Positions 22,869 through 37,120 of a DNA stretch of 64,000 bases are shown here, piece after piece. The translations under genes were made by a program, and so were the position numbers. Numbering within the stretch: position 1 is the stretch's first letter; each line of letters opens with the position of its first letter. This DNA comes from Epichloe hybrida (Eukaryota; Ascomycota; Sordariomycetes; Hypocreales; Clavicipitaceae): contig JAFEKR010000005.1 of NCBI GenBank assembly GCA_019022495.1, forward strand, positions 2,232,001 to 2,296,000. Direction: 5' to 3'. Below the pieces are notes generated by a model. That model made no database searches and was not told where the DNA came from. It saw only the letters and a program-made list of their open reading frames with translations.

Positions 22869-23523
22869 TGTGGTTATTGTTGAAATAGGAGTAGAACCCC
22901 CCCCCTTTTTTTTTTCGCAATAACAAGGGTGCTAAGGCAGGAGTGATCTTTGTCGAAGGCCAATGCGAGGATGAGCGCGAAGAAGACCTTGGAGGCCGAG
23001 GAAGCCGTGCAGCCACCAGGCTGTGTCTGTGTGTAACCTTTGGTGGCAAAGAGGGATGAAAAGAGAAGATGGATGTAGAATTACTATCCAGGAATTCAAC
23101 AGCGGCAAAAGAGAAGCTATTATAGCTTCAAATCTATAAGCAATGAATTAAGGTCTTCAAGTGAAGCCTGCAATGAATTGCGATAACAAACGCGATCGCA
23201 AACGCGATACAAGAAGATGCATCATCAAGCGAAGATGACAATGTTGATACCTGAGGCTGCGACGTGAGGCTGTGAATATTCTCAACAGTCTGTAGCGGGA
23301 GGTCGTAGAATGATGAGGGCAGACAGGCCGACTTACTAGGCCAGATCCTTGGAAGCGATATTTCCCTCGCGTGGCATGGGCTTTAATTGGCTTAAGCAGA
23401 CATGGAACTATATTATTTATATTAGAAGTAAATTATATAAAATGCTTATTAGAAAATAAGACGATTAGGCTAGCTGAAAAACATGATAAAAGATTTACTA
23501 ATCTAGTAAAGTACGCACGCGCG
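22869..23523. other. Transition zone before the TA-rich island
   Basis: Base composition falls toward TA-rich from about 23,390. It has a polypyrimidine tract near 22,899-22,915 and a small repeated CGCGATCGCAAACGCGAT near 23,190-23,208. No gene is seen. Confidence 0.5.
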
Positions 23524-23583
23524 CTGTCATGGTCTAGCTCTAAGGGTGTGATCCAGACAGGCGCAGTTATTTAAAATTTAGCG
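23524..23583 (+). repeat. Outer inverted flank repeat, left copy
   Basis: About 60 bp containing GGTGTGATCCAGACAGGCGC. Its reverse complement recurs at 53452-53508 with mostly C/T or G/A differences and one small gap. The two copies bracket the TA-rich island in inverted orientation. Confidence 0.7.
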
Positions 23584-23716
23584 TAGTTATTTAAAATTCG
23601 TTATTTTTAAACCTATAATTCTATAAAGACTAGGGCCTTCTTATTTTTAGTTAGTGTTTTTATAGTATATACCTATAAGTAATTACTATACCTCTAAAGG
23701 CCTTTATTTATAATCG

Positions 23717-23883
23717 GAGCATTGTTGGATTGTATTGTATTGTATTTTTTGGCCCTTCGATGTATTGTATTGCATTGTTTTGCCCTATGCATTGCATTGT
23801 GTATTGTATTGTATTTTTAATACAATACAACATAATACAATACATATAATATAATGTATTGTTAGGGAAAAATAAAAGTGGGG
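23717..23883 (+). repeat. Inner inverted terminus with TATTG pentamer array, left
   Basis: An array of TATTG/CATTG pentamers with a self-complementary middle (TATTGTATTGTATT / AATACAATACAA), a CCCTTCGATGTATTG core, and ending AAAAGTGGGG. It aligns end to end with the reverse complement of 52791-52953. Confidence 0.65.
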
Positions 23884-24097
23884 TATTATATAGATTTATT
23901 ATATAGAAGATTTTTTAAATAATCTAATTATAGTATCCTTATTCTTATATATAATTTAGTAATTTATTTAAAAATCTATAAAGTTTTAGCTTATTTAGAA
24001 AAGTAAGCTTATTAGAGATATTATATATATTAATGAAGTATTTCTTAATCTAGTTTATAGAATACGTTTTTTTCTATATATTAAAGGTCTTTATATC

Positions 24098-24317
24098 TGT
24101 TAGAACAAAGGTGATATTAATCGCGCGTCGTAGCCGCAATTACCTAGCAAAAGCTTAGGCCACGCGTACCCCACACGTAACCCATAACCTAGCCTATTAA
24201 TTAGCTAGGAAATATAAGGCTATAAACACGCAACCCCTTTTTCTCTCTTTAATTATAGCTACTAGCTTTTAACTTCTCTTTTTATATAATTAAAATTAAC
24301 TAAATAAATAACATAGC
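24098..24317 (+). repeat. Truncated Copia-1 LTR
   Basis: Matches the first about 220 bp of the 307-bp LTR at 30318-30624 (TGTTAGAACAAAGGTGATATT start), then stops exactly where Copia-2 element C begins. The missing LTR end is not found at the right edge of C, so a simple insertion does not explain the break. Confidence 0.75.
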
Positions 24318-24577
24318 TGTTAGTTACACCAAGGTGCCTGCGCAGGTAGGATAATCCCTTAATATTGAAGTCAAATGATAGTTAGATAGATAGCTAGGAA
24401 AGAGGGAGAAGAGAGGGAAAGTCTAGATACTAGGAAAGTAAGCGAAATCCGTATGTAAGGTAAAAGAGGGGGTAGCGAATTAATGTAGCTAATCATGTTA
24501 TATATATCGCGCTAGTCCTATAATTTAGTCTAGTCTTTAGCCATAATTAAACTAAGAAAAATCTAAAGGAATTAACA
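24318..24577 (-). repeat. 3' LTR of element C
   Basis: 260 bp. On the plus strand it begins TGTTAGTTACACCAAGG and ends GGAATTAACA. The adjoining CTAGTAGTCTCTCTTTTTCC is the reverse complement of the polypurine tract before B's 3' LTR. Confidence 0.9.
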
Positions 24578-24926
24578 CTAGTAGTCTCTCTTTTTCCTTT
24601 ATAGCTAAAGAGCTTAAAAACATAATAAAAAGTAAATTAAAGGAAAGTATACATAGGTAAATCCCTTAATAGGAATCCGCTACCCTAATTAGCTATTATA
24701 GTATTAGTTAATTAAATTAATTTATTAGTCCTTACCTAAGCTCCTATCCCCTAATATTATAGGTCTCTTTACCTATCCTTTAATATAAATTATTAATTTA
24801 TTTAAATTAATTAAAGAGAAAAGTAATAAATTTAGTAATACTTTTATTATTATATCTACTAGATTATTATTACTATTAATCCACCTAAATTCGTAGATCT
24901 TATGCCTTTTATATAATTAATAAAGA

Positions 24927-25186
24927 TGTTGATTCCTTCAGATCTTCATTAGTTCAATCGTGGCCAAAGACTAGACCAATTGTGGGTCTGGCGCGATGCA
25001 CGCGATATGATTGGCTACATTAATTCGCTACCCCCTCTTTTGCCCTATATACGGATTTCGCCTACTTTTCTAGTATCTAGACTTTCCTTCTCTTCTCTCT
25101 CTTTCCTAACTAGCTAACTAACTATTATTAACTTTAATTATATAGGATTACCCTTATACTTACGTAGGACCTTAGTGTAACTAATA
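24927..25186 (+). repeat. 5' LTR of element B
   Basis: Begins TGTTGATTCCTTCAGATC and ends GTGTAACTAATA, where the terminal CA has become TA. It is followed by CTAATTAGTAGTTAAC, the same position as CTGATTAGTGGTTACC in element A. Confidence 0.92.
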
Positions 25187-28100
25187 CTAATTAGTAGTTA
25201 ACTTTATAACTATAGATAAGCTAGGTATTATAAGAAAAGACATTTCTATAGACATTACTACTACTACCCCTTATTATGCTATAACGGTTATTATGATAGA
25301 GAGGCATAACTATATAAGTATACTAAAGGAAGAGACTAGAATCCTAGTTACAGGCTTATTAGGCTTCTAAGGAATTAATCTATTAACCCTTAGGCTAAGG
25401 GATATAACTTCGTTATATCTATCTAGGATATTATTATTAATTATTAATTTTATTATCTATTATAAGAAAACTAACTAACTAACTAAATCTATTACCGTAA
25501 GGTATTTATTTTAAACCTAATGTTAAATAACCTTAGCTAAGCTAGCTAACTTACCTATAAATTCCCTTTAATATATTACCTTCTAATAGACCTTTAATCT
25601 CTCCCTATAAGCATTTACTACTTATTTTTTACCCCCTTTACTCTTAGTGCTATTTACCCTATACTTATTAGTAAGAGAGAGAGATTACCTCCTTCCCTTC
25701 TTTTTATAAAAAATAAGAAGTAGTAATTCCTATTATTTCCTTATTACTTTTCCTATTATTTTCTAATTACTTTTAGAACTTCTATTACTTTCTTTATCTC
25801 TATTAATTTATTCTTATTACTACTTTTACTACTTTTACTACTTTTTCTTCTGTTTTTCTTATTTTTATAATCTTTTAATTTTATTAGAGTAATAATACTC
25901 CTAAAATATAAAAGAAAAACCTCATAATAGCAATAGGTAAACACAGGAGCTTAATTAGTAGTAAAAATAATAAATTAGTAACGTTTCTTTTATAGTTAAA
26001 GATAGTAAAGGAATCTAGACCTTCTATAAGAGTAAAGGCTACTAGTAATAGCAAGGCTCTAACTATTACCCCTAAAAGACCCTAAGAGTATAAGTTACCC
26101 TTATATCTTTAATAGCTTACTTATAACTTCTTTAGTAATTAGAAAGAATCTATTAAGCTAGATCTAGAGACTACTATATAGCTTAAGCTTAATAACTAGA
26201 TTATAAGATTTATTAACCTTAGTAAGTATTAAGGTTAGAGAGATAATAACCTATAGGAATTATTCTAAGAAGACTTTAAAGGCTAGTCTAAAGATACCTT
26301 TAAAAGGGCTATAAAGGAAATTATTAGAGAATTACGTAATTCTCTATAAGATTATAGCATTCTTATTAAGCAAGGCCTAGGATATTTAATCCTAGTATCT
26401 CTTAAAGAAGTGCTTTATTAAACTTTAATGTCTCTTTAGTTATAGGAGAGATTATAAGAGAGACTATAATCTTCTAAACCCCTAGAGCCTTAATATTAAT
26501 AGCCCTAATAACCTACCCTAGAAATTCACCTTCCCTAACCCTAAAGACTACGTAAACCTTTATAAGAGCCCCTATAATAATCGCTATTAAATTAATAGCT
26601 TTATCCTAATAATCATTATTAATAATAACTAGGGGACTATTATTTATAATAAAATGTGCCTTTATAGTAATTCGCCTCTGAAAATTAGATTATAAAGAAA
26701 ATCTTAGAGCTTATAAAGATATATAAGGATAGTAACCACTATAGTAGGAAGCTATATAACTTCTTAATGCTAAAAATTATACTTTTTAAAAACAAGTGTA
26801 ATAGAATTAACCTTCCTTAAATGTATTATTAAAAGGCTTTCCCTATTATATTAATAGGTAATACTAAATAATACTTCCTTAATTATCTCTTTAGGAATAA
26901 CTATTCCTATAAAGAGATAACTACCTATATCTATTAACGCTTTAAGACAGAAAGCAACTAGTAATTCTATTACTACTAATTAAGTAGCATAATATTAAAG
27001 AACATAATTAAGAAAAACCCTAATAAAAGCAAGCTTAATTACCTTAAGATTATATTATTAACCCTTAAGAAGATTTATAGAGAACTATACCTTACTAAAA
27101 TAGTAAATACTAAGCTCTATAAGCAGGCCTTAAATACTATAGCTAGTGTGCCTAAATATTAGATAGTAAAATATATACACTCTCTAGGCTTTAAAAGTCT
27201 TACTAGAGATCTCCATAAGGCAATTACTATTATAGAATTAAATAAAAGGCCCTCCTAATACCTTTAGTACTAATAAGGAGACCCTCTAGAGGCTATATTT
27301 ACTAATCATTAGTATAGATAGTAATTATCCCCCTGTAGTAAAGGAAGTTATTATAGATAGAGCCCTAGGCTAAGCACTAAGCGTTACTTTATATGTAGTA
27401 AGAGTAGCTACTAGTTCTCTAATTACTTTACTAAAGAATATTAAAAGGAAAAAGACTACTAGTAAGCTAGTAAAATATATTATACACCCCCTTTAGAGAA
27501 GAGATTCTAGGCATTCCTTACCTCCTATAAAGGGCAGGATAATAATAAGCCTAATAAAAGCTTAGGTTAGAATTAGAAATCATATCTTTTAGCTTATATA
27601 AAAGCTAAAGATAATAATAATAATATAGAGGAGTTACTATTAATAGTATACCTAAGTATTATATAATTCTTTTACTCCGAATTATAAACTAACTATAACG
27701 CTACTAATATTAATATCCTTGTAACCCTAAATAATTAAGCCTTCTAATATGTATTCCTTAGGTAGGAGCTTTATAAGCTATAAGAGTATAATAAAGGCTT
27801 AATTTACTATATCTCTAAAGAACACTATTCTAAAGAGGTCTTTAAAGGGATTATACCTAACACTAGCGCTATAAGAAAGTTAACTATAGGAGAGGCATAA
27901 GTAAAGGCTTTATTAAGATTAATACCTTTATTAAAGGTAACCCCTTACAAACCCTAAATTATTATATTTAGCGCTAGATTAGTAGTTATAAGAGAAATCC
28001 TTTATATACCTATAGAACTTGAAGAGCTTAAATTTTACGTTCTTAATATAGCTACCCCCTTTCTCTTCTTAATTACTAATATAAATAAGATATAAGTTAA

Positions 28101-30317
28101 AATTAATAACCTTACTAATATACTTATCTAAGGTAATAAGACTATACCTATTATATAATAATAGGGTTATCCTTAGTAGCTACTAGAGGCAAGAGAAATA
28201 GTTACCTTCTACCTTTTAAAAGGAGATATCTATTAATTATATTATTAACTTAGTTACCCTTCTATTTAATAACTTATAAAGATCCTTTACTAAGCTAGTT
28301 ATAAAGTTAAACACTAGGTAATTAAGGAATTAACTAAAGTCTACTACTATTACTAGATATATAGAAAGGCCCCTAGTTAATTTAAATTCATAATTAAAGA
28401 TAACCACGAATTTAACTATAAGATTATTATTAATACTATGTAAGTTAATAGCTAACTAGTGCTTTATATTATTAATTTAGTAATATTATTTTAGGCTACT
28501 TAATTCCTTAATTTAAAGAAGCAGAAGGCTTAAGATATCTAGGACACTATCCGCAAATATTAGATTAATACTTATCTTAGACCTCTAGAATAAATTATTT
28601 ATAATGCTAGTAATAACTTCGCTTCCGCTATATTTAAGTATTATACTTAACTAATATTAATTAAGACTAATAAGATACTAATTAAAGCCTATAATAGCAT
28701 TAGAAAGGTTAAGAGATATTATAGACCTTTACGCTAAGCTTATAATATTATTATAGACTTAATTAGGATAGAACTTACGCTAGAGTAATATCTTTAAATA
28801 GCTATTAAAGTAGTTAATAACTTTATAGGCCTAAATAGTATTATCCTAACCCTACTAGTCTTTAGAGACTACCTATAGATAATAGATAAGTTACTACTAA
28901 GTATCTTTATTATTTAATATACTAAAGTAATTTATAAAGCTACTAATAAAGTCCGCTATTATCTAGCTTTATAGCAAGTCTATAATACCCTTAAAGCCTA
29001 GAATAGCCCTAATATAGTGCCTATATATTAGCTATCCCTATAGGCTAATATACATATATAAAGAGAGAAGGGTAGCTAGTATAGCCCTTATAAGCTACTT
29101 ACTACTAATAGAAAGACTTATATAGTTAATATACCCTATAGCCTAGTAAAGTTCTGCTTTATAGTAATAAAGCCTTACTACAAAGACCTATATATTATAG
29201 AGGGACTAGAGTAGTAGGAGATAAAGCCTAATAATATAGAGGAAGAAGTAACTATATAACTAACTACTACTACTAAAAGAGATTCCCTAATAGAAGAAAG
29301 TAAAGAGCTATAAGTACTAGCTAAGAGAAAATAAGGGAGACTAAGAAAGGCCCTTATAGTTTAATTTATAAGTATAGAAGAGTCTAAAGAAGAGGCTTAT
29401 AAAGCCTAGAAGGCCTTAAAGAGAAGCTATTAAGTTAAAGACTTATTACCTTGCCCTAAAGGAATAAAAGTAAGGAATAGAAGACCTTATAGCCCTAAGA
29501 AGAATATTAGCCTAATTTAGCTTTATATACTTATAAATAAAAATTAGAAGGAGGCCTTTATTTAAGAAGCTATAGCTAAAGGGATGCTAAATATAGTATT
29601 CCTTATAGTAAAGGAAAAGGCTAATTAAAACCTTACTCTTTAACTCTGCTAAGAAAGGAAGATTATAACCCTAGGAAAACCCTTTAAGTAATCTAATTAA
29701 GCTAAGATTAACGCTTTATAAGCTTATAATATGTTTAAATTTATTAAGTATAACCTAGTGAAGCATAGAGGTTATAGAATCTTTGATTTTTATATAGTTA
29801 GAGAGATTAAAGGTAAAGAAACGGACTTACTATATAAGAAATCCTGCCTTATTATGTAAGGCTATAATAACAAAGGAAAGAAATTTATCCTAACGTAATC
29901 GCTAATAATTTAATAAGCAAGCTAATAACTTATTATAGCTATTGCTCTATTATTAAGAAAAAGAGGCATTTACCTTTAGATTCGTAATATCACGTAAGCT
30001 TACACTTAATTACATATAATACTAACGAGGCTAATTATTATAAGATTACTAAAGCAGATTACACACCTCTTTCTAGAAGGGACTATAATTAAATTAATTA
30101 GACCTCTTTATAGGATTATAAAGGCTAGAACCTACTAGTAGGTAATATACTTCTATTACTATAGGAATAACCTCAATATAATAACCTTAACCTATAATTC
30201 TTACTTATTAATTATAGCCCTAAATAATAAAAATCTCTTTAGTATTATTAGAATGCAAACTAATAATACATTAGGCCTAAGTAATAATAACTTCTTCTAA
30301 AAAGAAGAGAAAGAGCT

Positions 30318-30624
30318 TGTTGGAACAAAGGTGATATCAATCGCGCGTCGCAGCCGCAATTACCTGGCAGAAGCTCAGGCCGCGCGCGGACCCCACACGT
30401 GACCCACAACCTGGCACGTTAATTAGCTAGGAAATGTAGGGATATAAACACGTAACCCCTTTTCCCTTTATGTATTATAACTTCTAGCTTTTTACCTCTC
30501 TTTTCCTATAACTTAATTAATCATAATAATAGATAATGTAGCCTAGAATAGATAATTAATAACAATACTATTCTTCAGGCTTATGACTGTATTACATTGA
30601 ATTCAATACCTTGTGAATCTAACA
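30318..30624 (+). repeat. 5' LTR of element A
   Basis: 307 bp, TGTTGGAACAAAGG...GTGAATCTAACA. It is followed by CTGATTAGTGGTTACC, the likely primer-site region. Confidence 0.93.
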
Positions 30625-33600
30625 CTGATTAGTGGTTACCTTTACAGATAACCACGCAGTCTTTGAACACCGCAGATTAGTAAGGTTAATTAGAAGAGGT
30701 AGCTTATCTAATAATGACTTGCCCTATAAAATAGGAGGGCCACGTTTAATAATAAGTTATACTAATAGAAAGGTATAATATAGCTCTCTTCTTACTTTAG
30801 TATTAATATCTATATTTATACGGACTCTGAAATAATAAAGAAAGGTTTAATACTAGTAGCTAAGCTATCCCCTTGTCTTTCTTTATTATGTGTTCTATTA
30901 CGTATTTAAAGTTAACCGCCTTGCCTTGTAATCCTTTACATCCAAAACACGTTATATAATTATAGTTATACCCCTTTTCTTCTTATATTATAAGATTTGC
31001 CTCCCCTAATTAATTAGAATATTAGATATAGCTAGACTATCTAGGACCTCTAGTTAATTTAGAGTTCCTAGTAAGACTAATAGTTATAATAATACTATGG
31101 AAGGCGTTAAAATAGGAGATAATAATGAATACCTTAAAAAAGGAAAAACCCCTATTTATACTAACCTATACCCCTATATCTCTGTAAGGCTCTAATAATA
31201 TATTATAGAAGAACTGCTCTAATGAATAGGAAGTTCTAAACATAAAGAGATAATAATACCTAAGGAAATCAGTCTTTATATCCTTATGAAGACTGAATAA
31301 TATAAGGAGCAAGGGTTATTTAGAAGAATACTATTCTCTGAATTTAGTAATGACTTTTACGAATGGTTAAGGGATAAGTTTGTAAAAGGGAGAGACCTTT
31401 TATAGAATGGACTTTAAGACTATCTTCTTTATAATAGAGTGTATATAACCGTTAGAAGAGGCACTAAGATAGTAAATAACCTTAAAGAAGTAGTAAACTA
31501 AGAAGAATTTAGATTTTGGACTCTTGAAGAAATTAAAGAGGCTAGGAAGAAGTATATAGGCTTCTAAAAGAACCTATAGAATAAAGAGTTCTTCTGTGAT
31601 TTACTAGATGATAGTGATGTTAGAACTAGGTAACCTACCCTGTCACCCTAGTTGTTAGTATGATTACTATTAAAAGGATTAATAAGCTAGACTCCCCTAG
31701 GAAGACTAAGTTAATCCCCTCTAGGAAGGCCTAGTTAATCTCCCCTAGGAAGGTTAATTAACCTAGAGTTAAGACTACCTAAGGATGCTATTTACGAGTA
31801 TCCACGGGTGACTCCCCTGCTTATACCTTTACTAGAGGTAAGTTAGTAGTATTACCCTAGTAATACTGCTAATAATGCCCCTGAGTAGGAGAGTTACTAA
31901 TGGAGGTAACCTATACTGTCTAGGGCTAGTAGTGCCCCTGTTAGTATAGCTTAAAGAGCTATAATTCCTCCTTCCTAATATAAGGAAGAGGAGGATTAGA
32001 GGGAATAATAAGCCCTAAGGGTGCTACCTATAAAGCTGCCCTCTTACTTCCTAAAGACCTTACTACCCCTTCTATAGATATAAAGGGAAATACCTAGAGG
32101 ACCCCTATAGACTTAAAGACCTTTACTAAAGTAAATTATTAACCTATCTAAGGTATACCCTAAAGAATAACTCTATGGCGCTAATAACTATGATGTCCTT
32201 GAATTAAAGCTTTAAATATTCTATAGAAAATATGAGTTACTTAATATCTAGCCTAAATAAGCTAGTTATGCTTTTAAGGTTATGCTTAAAGGCAAAGCAC
32301 TATAATACTATATAGACTACCTCTCTAAACCTAGATAACCATAAGATCTCCTTATGCTTATTAGCTATATAAGAGAATAATTTAAAACCAAGAATATATA
32401 GTAAAGATATCTGCTAGAGTAGAATAATACTTCCCTGTAAGGAATGGCAAATGATAATCTAAGTAAATTAATAATTAAATACTTTAATAAACTCATAGAA
32501 AGACTAGCTATCTTATAATAAGTAGTACCTAAAGTGGGCTAAACTAAAAGGGCACTCTAGAATTAACTTATTAGAGCTTATTATAGTATTCTAAAGTGTA
32601 GAGGAGCGATTATAAATCCGCTAGATAGACTATAAGAGTTTTATAAATGGATTAGAATGACCCTTTATCTTATTAAGGAAGAGAAGAAGAACTATTAATA
32701 GTTCCTAACTAAAGCTATAACCCTAGAGTAATTCTAGACTAACTAAAGATATAATAGGACTGGAAAAGAGACCTAATACCCCTTAAAACCATAAGGAAGA
32801 GGAGGTACTCCTTATATAAAGAAGTGCTATGTATATAGCAAGGAAGGATGCTGGTTATCTAAGCACCCTAAAGAGAACTATAAGAAGGCGTTTTAATGCT
32901 TTAAGAATCATTACCTTACGGATTTGACTAATAACTTATATTATTTATTTCTTACTTAGTATAAGGGAGAACATAAGTCCTAACCCCCTATTAATAATGA
33001 AATCGCTTAGTATATAAAGAGCATTGGATTTAATAATGGCCCTGATGATATAGATAGGCTAGTACCTACAAGCTTCTTTACTTATAGAACCTAGATTAAT
33101 GGCGAAAGAATGGTTTAATTCCTGACAAGGTAAGTAGCTTATTATAGCCTAAGTAAAGAAGACCCCTTTTAGCAGGAACTTATAAATAAAGCCCTAGTAA
33201 TGTTTATGTTAGAAGATTGCTATTCCTATGCGATATTCTAAGGGATTATGCCTAATATAGGAGCCGCAAAGTTCTCTATAGTAAGGCACCCTTAATTCCT
33301 TGCTTTATAACGTTAGATGCTTATATTACAGCTTGATGAATTAATAGAAAAAAAGGTATTAGTTAGGTTTAGCGTGGGAGACCTAATTATCGCGCTTAGA
33401 GCGGCTATGGTGCCTACTCCCTTTAGAAATATTCTCTTTTAGGTTATCCCTACGAACACTCTATTTCTCTTATCCCTTAATAATATAGACTGTCTAAAGA
33501 TTAACTTTAATATCTCTAAGAACACACTATAATAAGGAAATATTAAAGTACCTGTTGTACGCAAATAGGGGCATACCTGGATGCTTCTTACATAAAAAGA

Positions 33601-33766
33601 AGAAGTAGTTGCTTAGAGCTACCTTATAGAAGGCAAGCTACAGCGACTACACTGCCGCTTTAGATATCTATTAATCTAACGTCTATATGAGGTTCTCTGT
33701 AGATTAGGGCATAATGTTAATATTAAAGCTATTAGGAAGCTAATAAGAATCTGCTACTAATGCTAA

Positions 33767-33949
33767 ATGCACGTAGATAGCCCTAATTACTTTAAGTTTA
33801 CCCTTAAGGATAAGTATAGCTTTAATTACAAAGTAATAGTAAATATCTTTTACCTAGATAGCAACTGCCCTACACTCTATGCTATAGATGTGGCTATAGT
33901 GTTTAACATAGCGAAATTCCTTAATAATATCTCTATGAAAACGACCTAG
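33767..33949 (+). pseudogene. Integrase fragment of element A
   Basis: A 60-codon open stretch of the copia integrase core. It includes a conserved-looking YLDSNCPTLYAIDVA segment and runs on, through stops, to a second catalytic region near 34,000 (FIIIDARINFHSNKF-like). Not functional. Confidence 0.8.
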
Positions 33950-36814
33950 GAAGCCCTCCGAATGTGCTAGATTAATGCTTACCTAGGCCCCCTAGACTTT
34001 ATTATTATAGACGCTAGAATAAACTTCCATAGTAATAAATTTAAATAATTTGTAGCTTTGATGTTAATTTTGATTAAGGAAGTCCCTATTAAGGCATACT
34101 ATAGCATAGGGAAGGTTAAAAGGTATTATAGGCTACTCTAAAGAGCCTATAATATAATTAGACGCGAATACCTTATAATGCTAGAACCTATTACCCTTTA
34201 AATAGTAATTAAGGCCTTGAATAACACTACAGGCCCTAATAGCCTTATCCTAACCCTCCTTATCTTTAGAGCCTACCTATGCATAATAAATAAGTCCTTA
34301 CTATTACCTAATATTATATAGCGTGTGATTATAGTATAGAAGGCTACTAAAGAAATTAAGAGACTTTATGCTATCTAGAAGGTTAATAAGGCCCTTACTA
34401 AACGTAATAGCCTAGATACCTTAAAGACCCTTAGCTTACTACTTAGATTAAAGGTTAAGGTCTAGCGAGAAGGCAAGGGATAGGTAGGTCTATATAAGCT
34501 GCTAGTGATTACTAGAGAAAGCTATACACTTAATATGCTTAGAGGCCTAAAGACCTTTAGGTTAATATCCATTAAGCCTTACTATAATAACCCTAGTGTA
34601 GAGAAGATAGCAAAGCCTAGTAAAGAGGAAGGAGAAAAAGGGTGAGAGGCTTATAATAAGAATATAGTACTACTAATACTACTAAAGTAAGGATATAGAA
34701 GGCTATAGAAGAACCCTCCTATAATACCTTAAGGTGCTAATACCTTCCTATTAGTGAAAGAACATAGTAACCTAGCTCTTGTAATTAAGCTGCGTAAGGA
34801 AGGAATTATTAAGACCCCTAGTAAACCTTTTAAGCTATTAATAAAAGCGGAAATTAATGCTCTGATTAAGTAAGGTATATTTAAATTTATTATGTTTGAT
34901 AAGGAAGAACATAGTGGAATTCGAATCTTTAATTCCTAAATTATTAATAAGATTAAAGGTAAGATAATAAAACCCTACAAAAAGTCACGCCTTATGATCC
35001 AAGGGTGTGAGGATGAAGGGAAACAGGCCATTCTCACACAGGCCCTAATGATTTAACACGCGAGCTAATGTCTTATCCTTGTGATAGCCCTGTTAGTAAG
35101 ATTAAGGAAATTCCTTATCTAGTTAAGAGATATCTATTAGGCTTATGTATAGGCCTATATATTACTAGAGTGGCTAATCCTAGCGCGCTTACTAATTTAG
35201 ATACGGCATCTCTACCCGCCTAGTATAATCTTAAGGGTTATAAAACCCCTTTACAGGCTTGCAAAGGTAGGAACACACTAGTAGGTTACGTATTACAAGC
35301 ATTATAGAGAGAACCTCTAGATAGAAACCTCTACGTATAATCCTTGCCTGCTTATAACTACAAAGGAAAGCCCTAACTTTGCTTATATTAGAATGCAAAC
35401 TAATAACATGATTAGCCTCTTGGACAAGAAGTTCTCTAAGAAGGAAGAGACCTAGCTTACTATAGTAAGCTTTAATATAAAGCTAAAGCAATTCCTAACT
35501 TAGGACTACCCTCTTACATTCAATAGTGGTATTATCTCGCTAGCGAATAATACTATTAAGATCTAGTAGAAAGGGCAGAGTAACAAGTTAGAGTTAGTTC
35601 TAATAACTAACTTAAAGCGTAAATATATTAAGCAGAGGGCCTAAGGCGCTTATATTACCTTAATCTACTAACTAGAGGCTTGCTTTAACTTATTTATTAC
35701 TATATAACACTAGGAGCTAACCCTAGAGGACGTGAAAGCCCTTAATTACCGCCTAAAGTAGCAGATAGATTACCTAGAGAGAGGTCTAATGTTTATCCTA
35801 ATTAACCTTAAGAAGGCGAAGCTCTTTACCTTTATAGATAGATCCTTTGCTAATAACTAGGACTTATCCTTATAACTAGGATATGTACTTGTCCTAGCGA
35901 ATAAAGACTACACTAATAGTAAATTCATAATTAAAGGTAATATTATATACTTTAGCTTAATAAAGAGCAAGAGAGTTATACAAAGCGTGCTTACCTTAGA
36001 AGTCTATAGCATGGTAGCTAGTGTTAATATAGCTCATATAATTATAACTACCCTAAACTTAGTTACTAACTAACTAAAGCTCCTGAAGATCCTAGTTATT
36101 GTATATACGGATTTATACTTATTATATAAGTGCCTTATTAAGCTTAGTATAATAAAGGAAAAACGCCTAATAATCAATATTATAGCCCTTTAATAGTTAT
36201 ATAAACGCTAAGAACTCTATGAGATCTAATAGATTAATAGAGAGAATAACCTAGCTAATGCCTTTATAAAGGTATTACCTAATAAGGCCCTTAAGAGCTT
36301 TATCTTAACTAACTAGATAACTATCTAGATAGAGGGATAGGTTACCTATGCATAACATATACGTAGTAAGAGGAAAAGGTAATCCTCTAGGAGGATAGCC
36401 ATAGGGATAGGATAGTAATACGCAGGGGATTTACACCCTTGTAGTCAATATCCCTAGCAGCCATAACTATGCTAGCCTACTAGGCCCTCCTAGTAGACCA
36501 TAGAAATTAATAGTAGTATATAGGAGAATAAAGGTATTACTAAGGAGGAGGAAGATATTATATACACGCTAAGGTATAGTATATATATTATTTTGAGGAA
36601 AAGAAAGGATTTAGAAGGACCTACTTATCCTTATATAGGCTCATAGGCTAAGCAAGATTATTATTTCCCTTTTGTTAGCAACTATATGCCTAGATAGGCT
36701 ATGAGTTCTTTTCCTTATATCCCCTATTAATTATATTCTTAATCTATTCTTCCTTTTTTATTTCTATAATTAATATCGCGTGTTAATAATCATATTAAAA
36801 GAGAGAAGTTCTAG

Positions 36815-37120
36815 TGTTAGAATAAAGGTGATATTAATTGCGCGTCGTAGCCGCAATTACCTAGCAGAAGCTTAGGCCACGCGCGGACCCCACACGTAAC
36901 CTATAACCTAGCACGTTAATTAGCTAGGAAATGTGGGGACACAAACGCGCAACCCCTTTTCCCTTTATGTATTATAACTTCTAGCTTTTTACCTCTCTTT
37001 TCCTACAACTTAATTAATTATAACAACAAATAACGTAGCCTAGAATAGATAATCGATGACAATACTATTCTTCGGGCTTACGACTGTATTACATTGAATT
37101 CAATACCCTGTGAATCCAAC
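36815..37120 (+). repeat. 3' LTR of element A
   Basis: 306 bp. Differences from the 5' LTR are nearly all C/T or G/A, with mutated sites clustered in different halves of the two copies. Confidence 0.93.

Larger units (their letters stand above)
30318..37120 (+). mobile_element. Copia-1 element A (innermost, nested in B)
   Basis: A complete 6,803-bp Ty1/copia retrotransposon with target duplication GAGCT at 30313-30317 and 37121-37125. Gag ends in a zinc-knuckle-like KKCYVYSKEG...KH stretch near 32,820-32,880. The integrase fragment at 33767-33949 (YLDSNCPTLYAIDVA) precedes the reverse transcriptase near 34,970-35,050 (SRLMIQGCEDEGKQ). The order INT then RT is that of copia, not gypsy. The polypurine tract AAAAGAGAGAAG is at 36797-36808. 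In-frame TAA/TAG stops are many but the GC level is higher than in B and C, so it is the least RIP-damaged of this nest. Confidence 0.94.
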
